Shown here: positions 44,538 to 55,652 of the stretch, piece by piece
Position numbering within the stretch: position 1 is the first letter of the stretch
Layout: each line of letters starts with the position of its first letter
Assembly: GCA_946800325.1 (NCBI GenBank)
Contig: OX326956.1
Span: forward strand, 19,496,667-19,560,666
Length of the DNA: 64,000 bases
Reading direction: 5' to 3'
DNA from: Luzula sylvatica
Taxonomy: Eukaryota > Streptophyta > Magnoliopsida > Poales > Juncaceae
Program-made: the position numbers and the translations under genes
Notes under the pieces: generated by a model
What the model saw: only the letters and a program-made list of their open reading frames with translations
Databases searched by the model: none
What the model was told of the DNA's origin: nothing

Positions 44538-46328
44538 TTTTGCTTTTGTTTGTGGGTTTTGCCAACGATGTTTTGCTTTTGCTTATTTTATTTGAATTAA
44601 TGACATCCATTCATTTTAGATGCTTTTGCTTATTTTACTTGAATCAATCGTGTCCATTTAATTTAGTGATCATTAGAGCATTTTACAATGAAAAATTAAA
44701 ATACAAATAAAAAATTTATATTCTGAAAAACTTCTCATTTATCAAATTTTTATTTTCAAACTGCATCCCTATGAAGACTAAAACTAACTATGAATGGTGT
44801 AAAAGAAAATTGACCAAAATACCATTAGATATACTTATGTAGTATTTAAAAAAAAGTTATTTTTATTAATTTTAAAAAAATTTAGCATATAATAATTAAG
44901 AGAAATAATTATTATATCTTATATTTATATAATTTTAATATTTCATACATTATATATATTTGACTTTTATATTTTTTTTTCCAGAAAAACTAACATAAAA
45001 TAATAATAAGATGAACAATAATATTTAAAAACATCTTGCAAATATTTAAAAAATAAAATATCATGAAAATATTAAAAAAAAAAAGGGGGGCTTCTATCAT
45101 ACACCCCTTTACTTATCATACACCCATTTTCAAAGGTATTTGGAGTAATTATCCATTTATGAATATTTAAGGTAAGATATCAAATATATTTATCAATTAA
45201 TGTTTAACTAAATTAGAATTTTTTGTTGTTCATTTAAACAAAAAATTTCATAAAAGATAAATTTTATGATACACCCTTTTACAAATATAATTAATTGCTA
45301 AAATACCCAAAATACCCTTGTAAAAGGGTGTATCATAGAACTCCCCTAAAAAAAATACATAAAAGGAGGATAAAAATAAAAAACTAGATATTTAAATGGA
45401 CATTTTTCTATCAATATATTTTCAAAGTGTTTATTTAGTGTTGTTTATTTTAATATTATCCGATGTTAATTTTTCATGAATAATAAAGGAAATATTAAAA
45501 TATATAAACACAACGTAAAATAATTTTATTTTTTAGAAATCGCATGTTAAAAAATATTTATGAATTTTCTTAAAATTAATAAAAAATACTAAAAGTAATT
45601 TTATAATTACTACATATGAAAATAGAAGGGTATTTTGGACAAAATCATCCACGGTTAGTTTTAATTCCTATAGGGGAATTCAAAAATAAAAGTTTGGTAG
45701 AGGAAATTTTTTGGACTTGTCAAAAAAAATAGGGGTTCTTTTAGAATATCCAAAAAAATTACGGATTTTTTTGTTAATTGCATGGTGGACCGCTAATTCA
45801 ACACCAAGAGAGTGACATGTGACGATTGTTTGTTTCTTCATTTTGATCTATCAACACACTCTAAATGCACACTATGAAATGTATAAAGTATTATAAAAAA
45901 ATATAAATTTAATAAAGAAAATTATACAAATAAAAAAATTTAAAGCATCTTAAATATGTATCATATATACATAAAGTTATTTCATACACATAAAAAAAAT
46001 ATTACATGCATTTATTTAGAAAAATATATCATATATCTAAAAAGATATATGATACGTCTATAAATATATAACAAATAAACATAAATCACACATGTGAAAA
46101 GTTATAACATGCATTGTATTTAAAAAATATATATCATACATCTAAAATGATGTAACAAATAAATGTATATAATGCATGTATTTATTTAAAAAACATATAT
46201 CATACATCTAAAAAATTATAACACATAAATATATATTCAACATATGAAAATGGATAACATATATTTTAAAGGTACATGTAAGAAAAAGTATAACACATCT
46301 GGAAAATATGAACCATCTTAAAAAGGAA
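44538..46328. other. AT-rich DNA homologous to copy A 21472-22990
   Basis: No gene. It contains one B-specific MITE (45085-45346). Confidence 0.6.
45085..45346. mobile_element. MITE, ~262 bp, specific to copy B
   Basis: Ends GGGGGGCTTCTATCATACAC and GTGTATCATAGAACTCCCC are inverted repeats. The corresponding site in copy A (near 22000) lacks the insert. Flanks are A-rich, so the target duplication is ambiguous. Confidence 0.75.
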
Positions 46329-48726
46329 TTTACCCACCCACTTTTTTTGTACCCATCTATATGCATTCTATATTTTGTACCCATCTATATGCATCTTAAA
46401 AAGGAATTTACCCACCCAATTATTTTGTACCCATCTATATGCATTCTCATGAAGCCACATCATCATTGTTTTATATCATTATCAATCATTGGATTGTGTG
46501 ATGTGGCTTCATCCTACACGTTAATTTCATATTTGATTTTATAATACCTATAATTTGTGTGGCCATTTGTATGTACTATTTTCCACCATTAGATTTTGTG
46601 ATATTATTTGATCACATCCATTAATTTTTTACTAGATTTTTTGAAGATAATATATGATGTAGTCATTTGCGTGTCATTATTTTACACTAACTTTTAAGCA
46701 ATCTCCTTGAGCCATGTCATCTATGATCTTGCCAAGTCATGTTTGATATTTTTAATCTAAACCATATGATTAAAATCAAACGATCAATAATGAATGCACT
46801 CTCCACGTGGCAAACAATATTAAGAGTTTTGTTAAATTTTATTTTGACACACAAAATTTATACATTGTTGTTCTTCATAAAATCTTTATTTTTTATAATC
46901 AATAATTACTACAAATAATAACTTTCATCCAATTAATTGATGCATGTATATGCTTTTTTATTACAAAATATTAAATTTTTTTAGTACACTTTGTCTTTGC
47001 ATCTTCTATGTGAAGATACATTGTAGTATACTATATGTAAGCTAAATTATAGTATTAACATTCTTTATTATTATTTCATGGTACTTAAGACTTATATACT
47101 TTTATATGATGTGAACAAAATATGTGTATATTACATGAATAAAATACTATATTATTGATAGTTTATGAAAACACTAAATAATGATATTATATTATTTATT
47201 TGAAAATTATCATCTATAATATAAAAGAATTTATAATAGAAGAAATTTCAAAAATAATTTCAAACTAAAAAAATTATACATTTATGTTGTTAAAAAAACT
47301 TCATGTACATATTTAATAATTACATGTGATATTTTTCACTTCCAATAAATCAATGATTGTGTATGTTTTTATTATAAAACATTATATTTTTTTGATGTAA
47401 TTGTCTTTCCATCTTACATGTGTTTATTTCAATACTTAAAATTACATATAATACTTTTTTGATCATCCAACTTTAGAGTTAGATACAATTATATGCGTGT
47501 GAATAATATATGCTCATAACTTATTATCGTACAATGATATTTTTAGAAGAACACCTAATAATATTATAATATTTATTTCAAAATTTTATCATTTATAATA
47601 TAAGATATTTCAAAAACAATTTCAAACTAATAAACTATACAATTATCTAAGAAAATTTATGATCTACATAACATTAAAATGAATTTACATCAAATATAAC
47701 ATGTTCACATGACAAAACACTATGAATTTTTTTGTTAATTTTTTCTTGACATACACAAGCTATATACCTTTTTGCTTAATAAATCTTAATCTTGATATTT
47801 AATATTTCCTATATATGACCTCTTTTACTCCATAATAATAAATACATGTATATTTTTTTAATATGAAACATTAAATTATTTATGGTATAGATTGCATGAT
47901 GTTGTTTGTCTTTTCATTTTCTTTAAGGACTATAATTTATTTCTCTTACATTTATTATTGTATCTTTCATTTATTATAGAAAAATAACCAACCATAGGAT
48001 AATTCTCTGCTCATCTAAAAATGTTCTGTAACAAAATATTCCTTCATACATCTACACAAATTTCTCCAAAAATTATACTTAAATCCAAAAATATGTCCGA
48101 AACTTTTTATATGAATACAAATTTCATAACTCATGATTCTCACTTATTTTGCAAGATGATGGAAAAAGACTTATCCAAGAAATAAGAAAAAAAAACAACA
48201 TACTTTAGGATGCAACTAACCAAAACAATACAACCAACTTAAGGTAAAAAAAATCATACAAAATAAGATTTCAAATTTATATTTATGATTTTTTAATACA
48301 TATTAATAATAAAAAAAATCAATTTCAACGAAGATTCAAATATTTAATGTCATCAACCTCCATAATAAAACTCGCGCATTAATATAATACATTTATATTT
48401 TGATGTTATTTCATGATCTTATAGTAACATTTTATTTTTTATGTATGTCGATATATGTTTTGTTTTATTACTTTATATTATCATTTAATTTTTTTGTATG
48501 TTTTATTAAAATACTAAATAATTTTTTCGCATTATATCATATTCCAAAATAGTATAATGAATTTTGTCATCATCAAACTTAATTAAGCAAAATAATATAT
48601 GTAAATTCAAACACTCAACACAATATTTTTTAATTATTTGAATAACGAATGATAATTCATAATTATGAATAAATTATGACAAAATAAAATAAATAAATCC
48701 GTCGCGAAGCACGGGTAATTTCCTAG
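46329..48726 (+). mobile_element. Helitron-like element, ~2.4 kb (copy B)
   Basis: The right end is clear: hairpin CCGTCGCGAAGCACGG (48699-48714), short spacer, CTAG (48723-48726) before T. The left end is inferred from where homology with copy A stops. It starts TTTACCCACCCAC rather than TC, so either the C has mutated or the true start is the TCTATATGCATTCT at 46434. The interior is AT-rich with no ORF of note and is unrelated to the Helitron at the same site in copy A. Confidence 0.65.
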
Positions 48727-49240
48727 TATAATATAATAACAAGGATGAGGGGCAACGTGCACATGAAGTGCCCATGGAAAGAATTATTTTTTGTGAAAAA
48801 ACAAATTGTGACGTGAACTCTCATGTTCATTTCGACGTGCATATGAAATGCATAATCATTTCTCTTCGTTTTAACATGCTAGTCTAGAAATTGTTTCAAA
48901 ATTTGGGAGTATTCGTAACAAAACCGAAATCCATAATTACTCTAATGAAATTGTTTCAAATTGTCACGTTGTATGCTATGGATATTTTATTTTATTATTT
49001 AAATTGTTTGTATTTAACATTAAATATTTTGAAGTAATTTCATTAGAGTAATTATGGATTTCGGGTTTGGGTTTAGCCCAAACTCATGTTAATTATATTG
49101 TTAATTTTCTACGTCTTTTGTGATTGGTCAATAGGTTAATAAAATATTAGTGGTATATCAGTGATTTGGTTAGTGGTAATTATAGCATGATCTAATAGTG
49201 TCTAACCAGGATATAGAATTACTTTGGACACTATGAGTAG

Positions 49241-49560
49241 AGCTGGCAAAATCTGACCCAATCCGAAAAAATGATCCGATCCGAACCGAAAAATGTGGGA
49301 AAGTCAATGACCCGAATCTGAAACTGAACCGAAACCGAATGACCAGAACTCGAAATGGACCCGAAACTGAATGATCCGAATCCGAAATCGATCCGAAACC
49401 GAGAATGATTCGAACGATCCGAAACTCAAACTAATTCGAAACCCGAATGATCCAAAACTCATGACTCGAATGGCCCGAAACTCACGAGCCAAATGATCCG
49501 AAATTAATATATTAATGTTAAAATCAATATAATATTGTTGAAATATTTTGAAATCAACAA
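49241..49560. mobile_element. GACCCGAAA-rich hAT-like fragment, copy B counterpart
   Basis: Starts TAGAGCTGGCAAA as in 25278 and has the same CCGAA phrases. The right half is missing beyond the duplication boundary. Confidence 0.5.
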
Positions 49561-49781
49561 AATAAATTCTGAATTTTCCTCTCTCTTTCTCCTCCTTACA
49601 CTTGGCCCACCGTGCTCCAGACGTTTCTCCAGCCCATGCGCCAAATAATGGGCCAAGCCCACTCCTACTCTCCACTTTATGGGTCTAACTGATTAATGGG
49701 TCTCGTCTTTCTTCTAACTTTCTGGTCGAAAGTAATTCTACACAACTTGCTCTCACAACATGATTGACATCATGATGATGA

Positions 49782-51677
49782 ATTGTAGGGTGTGGATTGA
49801 ATTAGGTTAAATTATTTTATAGTGTGAATACGATGTCCAACGTAGGATTAATATTCTGCTGCGAGAACATGTTGTGAAAGCATGTTGTATATAACTACTC
49901 GCTTTCTGGTTTGACATACATAGCGCCTTTATACCTGGCTCAACGTATACGCCCAGCACACCATGTGACTTTAGATCAACTAATTGGCTGAGCCTTTCTT
50001 CTAGCTGTATGGACCCAGGGTAACAACATAATTAAAATTAAAATCATACTTGAACAACACATTTAGTAACGTACGTAGGTGATATTTTAAAATCATCATA
50101 TATAGTGTTTAGGTTTAGTACGTACGTGATATTTTAATTTTCTGAAAATAAAAATGACTGCTAACGTGGTCGCAATTATAATAAAGAAAAATTATATTTA
50201 TACAACACATTTCACAAAAACATCATCAATGACATCATTGTTTGTTAATTAACATACCTAATTAACGTGAAAAACATCAAATTAACATTTAAAAATATTA
50301 ATTATGAAATGTTAAATCGAATGGATGTTAATTTGAACTTGTCAATTCAAATGTGAGTTAATTATTTTTTCATTAAGTTGTTAATTACCAAAATATGCCA
50401 TGCGTCTTGCGTGTGTGTGTTGCATGCGTTGCGCGTGCACGAAAAAATATTAAATAAATAAATTACCAAAATGTTACTTTGCTCATTTGTAGATTTAAAT
50501 TTGATTAGTTATAGATGTGTGTGTGTGTGTGTGTGTGTGCGCATGTGTGTGCGTGCGTGCGAGGGGGGGGGGGGGGGGGGGGGGTCCGTCAAATTTTGTG
50601 TTGGAGAAGTGGATGGTTATAACTAAGATGAGGATTGAGGCGTCTATTACTTTGTTAGCACGAGGAGACGTGATCAATTTAATTAGACGAGGAAGAAAAA
50701 TCGCGCTTCGCTGCGAATATTTGCAATATATTTTTCTTGTTTATTGTTTGTTTTGTCAATAATAAAAAATAAAACGTAGTCAAAAGAACATTACTACGTG
50801 TAGATACAAATAAAACAAAAAATGAGCATATTACATAAGAAAGATGAAGTATTTAATGAGATTGGAAAGAAAACATGACAAATATTTTTTTTGTCTATAA
50901 TAAAAATAATAAAACATAAAACATAAACAAAATGACATGTGAAGTAATATAATGAGGTTGGAAAAAAAAATTTGACATATTATCATAAAATAAATTATTA
51001 AATATCATATTGGTAGAAATATTTTACAAATACATATGGAATACCAAGTGAAGGAACAAAGTGAACGAATACGAAGTGAAGGGAAAAAGTTAACAAAAAA
51101 ACATGTTACATACAAAAAAAAAAGATGAAGTAATATAATGAGGTTGGAAAGAAATTTTTTGATATATCAATGAAATATATGTATTACTTTACAAATACAT
51201 GTGGAATACCAAGTGAAGTAAAAAAGCGAACGAATACGAAGTGAAGGGAGAAAATTAACAAAAAAACATGTTACATAAAAAAAAAGATGAAGCAATATAA
51301 TGAGGTTGGAAAAAAAAATTGATATATTAATGAAATACATGTTTAATACGAAATGAAAAATATAACATGATAGAAAATCAAAGAGGTGATTTGTCCCATT
51401 ATAGAATCTCAAAACCATTTTCTCTTTAAAGGGAGATAAATCCGAGGACTGAATAAAATTATAATGTGGACTAACATGGAAGCATAAAATGAGTCGAAAA
51501 ATGTATAGTGAGATTAATTATATATATTATAAAATAAATATGGCGAAAATTTTCTTAGGAAATTTTCTTTAATAATTCGAAAAGACGCAGATAGTAAATG
51601 AGACAAGTAAAAGCATCCATTCTGGTAAATGGATTGGATGTAGATATTATCCTGGTCATAGTTTGGTAATAGCTTGT
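49782..51677. other. AT-rich intergenic, no gene seen
   Basis: Stop-rich in all frames. 50900-51350 repeats a phrase (GATGAAGTAATATAATGAGG, TACCAAGTGAAG) two to three times. A TG/poly(G) compound repeat lies at 50515-50584. Confidence 0.5.
50515..50584. repeat. (TG)n plus 22-G run
   Basis: TG dinucleotides, GCGTGCGTGC, then an uninterrupted G22. Confidence 0.95.
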
Positions 51678-53325
51678 GGCTCGTTCGAACTCGACTCGAT
51701 AATAGTTCCATAATAGCTCGCTCGACATTAACTCGAAATTAATCGAGTCGAGCCGAGCTAGCTCGAACGCTTATCGAGCCGAGGTTAAGCCAGACCCAGC
51801 TCGCTTGCATTAAGGTCGAAATAAATTTGAGCTCATTTTAATGTATTAAATATTTTTACCATAATTAATTCATATTATTATATGTATACAATTATAATTA
51901 TAAATGTTTATAATGAAAAACTCTTCCTAATAATTCCAAGCCCCGTTACACAACCCATGCCCTAAACAAAAAAAATTTAACAAAGGGAGACAAAATAATA
52001 ATTCCAAGCCCAAGTCCTATAATTGTTTTATCTCCCTGTTATTTGCTCCAGCATGGCATGGATGTCATGACAGATCCTAAAAGGGAAAAAAAAATAACTA
52101 AATCAAGAAATTGTAAACCAAGGGATGAAATAAAAATTGTGGATCTTTTCTTGTGTCGAGGTAACCTTAATTCCTCTCACATGGCGTCAATTATGCTAAA
52201 ATTGCAAAAGCCAACAAAAAAAATAATAAATTTCACTATTTACACTTAGGCCTCAACCAGCCATTATTCTCACAAAATTGTGTTTTTTTCATTGTTTTTC
52301 TTGAAACCTAGAAACAGGAAGATGAATACTTGAAATCGGCATCAAAATTAGGTATTTTCTCTATTGGGTACAATATTTAATTATATATTCTTTGATTTAT
52401 AAAATATGACGTAACAATTTGATTTTATTTATTGGTAGAATGATATCTTGTTATTTGTTGGGTTAAATGAAGATTTTTTTTTTGTTGGTTTATTATTTTG
52501 GGTGTATTATATTTTGTTGGGTATCGGCGTCACTACCGAACCCCGCGCAACGGATCGTGGAGCCCGGTCCGACCCGATCCCGAGGACCACATCACCAATT
52601 CGATCGTACAAATCCTATCTACATGCAACTACCTATGAATATAACTCTTATATACATAGAGACATATCGCGTGAAATTGATCACGGAGACGGGTTGTTCA
52701 CGTAGTTGCTGCTAGCTTGCTTCGATTCCGGCGATACGTACGTCCCACGCATTTAATGGTGCGTCACGACGCTATACTCACAGATTGGTCTGCACATAAA
52801 TACACTAGTGTGCGTCATGACGGACCATATGGTGCGTCATGACGGACTATGTAATTTCTGTCAGATTTTCATAATCTTATTGTGCATCCAATCGTTCCGA
52901 CGAACGCGTACGTTCATCTACCCTCATGTGTACAATCTACTAGTTGATCTGTAACTGTATTTCCTTCATATTTTTGGTACGTTATATCTAGGATATTATG
53001 ATCTCATGATTTTATTATTTTGTGTTGTATGTTTGGTTTATTATTGTTACGTTTAAGATATTTTGTGTTAGATTTTGATATTTAATTTTATTTATTTATT
53101 ATCAAGTGTTACAATTTTTTTTAATTAAATTTAAGTTGTTTTTTAATTGAGCTAATATTGAGCTGAACCGAACAAGTTCGAATTAGGTTGAGCCGAGCTT
53201 GAGCTTGATTTTTTTATCTCGAATCATAATTTTAAACGAGCCAAGCCAACTCGAGTAAGTTCCGAACCGAGCTTGAGTTTAACATAGCTCGTTCGAGCTC
53301 GACTCGTTTGCAAATATAACCATAC
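51678..53325. mobile_element. GCTCGA-rich transposon fragment with nested LTR
   Basis: Both edges (51678-51800 and 53150-53325) are dense in GAGCTCGA, TCGAGC and CGAGCTTGAG motifs in opposite orientations, as in subterminal regions of hAT-type elements. The middle is AT-rich and interrupted by the solo LTR 52515-52968. Exact termini and target duplication not found. Confidence 0.45.
52515..52968 (-). mobile_element. Solo LTR, 454 bp
   Basis: On the minus strand it starts TGAAGGAAATACAGTTACAG and ends GATACCCAACA, with an exact 5-bp duplication TATTT on both sides (52510-52514 and 52969-52973). It contains repeated GTGCGTCATGACGGAC palindromic motifs. Related at both ends to the LTR at 36726. 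Confidence 0.88.
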
Positions 53326-53959
53326 CACCCCCATTGACATCACTAGAACAAAATACATATGTTCATGATATTTGGGGACAAAGCCATAATATACAAAATA
53401 TTACATACCAAAATATTCCTCCAAATCTAGAAAGAAAACCAAAAGATTTTGAAATCAAGTCTTTTCATTGAATATAGATTAGAGAGTCTAAGATAACATC
53501 CAATTTTGATGCCTCAGTTGCTACCCCTAGTTGCGGAAAACATCACTGAGGTCCGTTTTAGAACATAGAGCAGCTTTCAATAGCATAAAGCCATAAACAC
53601 CTACAAGCAAAAAAATATATACATATTCAGCACAATATTGTGCAAAAAATATAAAAGTTGATATAGAACTGAAGTGTATCTTTGTGGATGTTCAAAATTC
53701 AAATTACTATACATGAGAGTAATAAAATGGAAATTTTTCATAACTAACCAAGTTACCAAAGATAATGAAGGAAATAACCAAGTTTGGAAAGTAATTCTAA
53801 AAATGTCTTTTGCGAAGTTTTATACAGCGCCGGGCGAAGTTCCATACCTCATCTTTAGTTAATTTTTTAGTTACTCCGAATGGTAAGTAATTAAGGGAAA
53901 CAAAATAGAGGCCGAGGGTTAACAATATATTCTTTACTTTGATTGGATGTGAAGTATTA
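53326..53959. other. Intergenic
   Basis: AT-rich. It may contain decayed 3' sequence of the DUF674 pseudogene but nothing I could align confidently. Confidence 0.4.
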
Positions 53960-54659
53960 AGCAATAGCGGGATTAAGAGCACTGGTATATAAATTATCGA
54001 AACAAGCTATGTTCGAATTTCCATTCAGGTTCTTTACCACATAGCCAGATGGATAGGCGAGGAAACTAAATAACAGGTTAACGAAAGCTTCATCACATTC
54101 CGCATACAAGACTTTGTTTTCGTGTTTGTCTACGATCAGTGTGATACTGATTTGATTCTCCAGAGGATCAGTGGTTGCCGGTTGGATTCGAAATAGATTT
54201 GAGTGCCAGATTAGTTGGATTTTCCAATACTTCATTTCCAATTTCAACGTCTTTCGCAAGAAACGTGTTAGTTAAAGCATTCTCCGAGATCAATGACATG
54301 CGCAGTAGGTTAAGAACCTACAGAAAGTTGAACACAATCATTACAAATCAATATTCTTATAAAGGAGGCGGCAATCGGCATGCATAACAGTTATTTCATA
54401 GTGGATATGTAAATCAAGATTAGAGAAAGAAAAATATTATATTTAAAATATGAAAAAATGTGGGTTACGCCCCTATTAAATCACTATCTTGTTCTTTATA
54501 ACCACGACATATTTGGTTACGACATAAATTTCTTTCAGTTCTCCATGTTTATGAACGATCATTTAAAACATAACTTCATGTCTTGTTGAATATAAAGGAC
54601 TTGTGGAGAAATTTTATGACGTACAATTAACAAAATATTGTTGTTCGTGTAACTGTAGG

Positions 54660-54930
54660 TCATATGAATAGTAACACAGTTCATAATTACCATAAAGGTG
54701 TTGAAATATTAAAATGACTTGAATAGTCGTACAATTGTTGTTTTTGTTGTTCTGGTTGAATATAAAGGACTTGTGAAATAGAAAGTTGTTCCAATAACAC
54801 AGTTCTCCATGTTTTTGAGTCGTTCCAATAGAAAGTCGTACAATTGTTGTTCTTGTTCAATATAAAGGACTTGTGCAAGGACAAAATATTCGTACAATTA
54901 CATTTTAATATTTTGGCCCCGCATAACGAC
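54660..54930. repeat. Local repeats within DUF674 pseudogene
   Basis: AATATAAAGGACTTGTG, GTACAATTGTTGTT and AATAGAAAGT phrases recur several times in irregular order; one AATATAAAGGACTTGTG copy also lies at 54590. Confidence 0.7.
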
Positions 54931-55082
54931 TCAAAAATTAACACTCACATGAATAGAAAGTCAGTGCTCTATCACCCTCAACATTGACAGCTAAATCGAC
55001 ACAATCAAGCTCTGATGCGTGACTTGACCGAACGAGCATGTCCTTGCACAATGTAGGGTAGACTGTGAAATAATCATTCTTG

Positions 55083-55466
55083 TGTTGAAATATTAATTTA
55101 TTTTTTAGAGAAATGGAGGAGAGGTTTCTAGATGAAAAGGATTAAGATAATTAATATAGTTACTTAACAATGAAGATATCATTGTCTTAATCAACGAGGT
55201 TGGCTTGTGGATAAACTCTTGCATACAAAGATCAAATTGAATTTGTACTCTTTGACCATACCGACCTATGTTGCCTATATAAAGGCTTTGATGTATTTCA
55301 TCCATTATTATATCAGAATAATATAGCAAGTAAGAAAGAAAAAATAGAAAGAGAAAGAAAGAGCTAGGGAATTTGAGAGAGAGAAATAATAATAGTTTTG
55401 TAATTTAAATTTTTTGTGTAATAAAATTAGTATTTTGAGTATTAAATCGCTGTGCAAATTTCAACA
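55083..55466 (+). mobile_element. Solo LTR-like insertion in DUF674 pseudogene exon 1
   Basis: Begins TGTTGAAATATTAATT and ends GTGCAAATTTCAACA, so TG...CA with short inverted ends. It contains a TATATAAAGG TATA-like motif and an A/T-rich 3' part. It splits the DUF674 reading frame between SVIDLE and NDYFTVYP. The 5-bp flanks (TCTTG / TTTCG) match poorly, suggesting age. Confidence 0.7.
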
Positions 55467-55652
55467 TTTCGAGATCTATCACGCTCTTGAAGAGGTTAAT
55501 TAAGCAATGGGTAGTGCGATTTTCAGCTTTGGTGAGTGTGAGAATAGTAGCAAAAGGAAGAGTTAAGAAGCTTAGCAAAATGTCGACGAAGTCCTTGTCC
55601 ACTTCTGCGAAGATTACTTTGTTGGTGGACTTGTTAATGTGAGGTTCAACAT

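Larger units (their letters stand above)
32367..49781 (+). repeat. Segmental duplication, copy B
   Basis: Same order and orientation as copy A (3695-25838), offset by 28,672 bp at the left edge. It lacks the counterparts of 5073-10995 and 15166-20385 and carries its own hAT, Pack-MULE, LTR-like insertion, Helitrons and MITE. Confidence 0.93.
53960..55652 (-). pseudogene. Third DUF674 copy, decayed (gene C)
   Basis: Exon 1 pieces on the minus strand: 55652 to about 55467 (NKSTNKVIFAEVDKDFVDIL, TLPFATI, with a 1-bp deletion after the ATG), then, after an LTR insertion, about 55082-54953 (TLCKDMLVRSSHASELDCVD, VEGDRALTFYSC). The rest of exon 1 is lost, replaced by repetitive GGACTTGTG-containing sequence. 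Exon 2, from an acceptor at 54318, begins VLNLLRMSLISENA. A frameshift near 54190 precedes ITLIVDKHENKVLYAECDEA and YPSGYVVKNLNGNSNIACFD; homology ends with a stop near 53957. It is more diverged from A and B than they are from each other. Confidence 0.85.
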
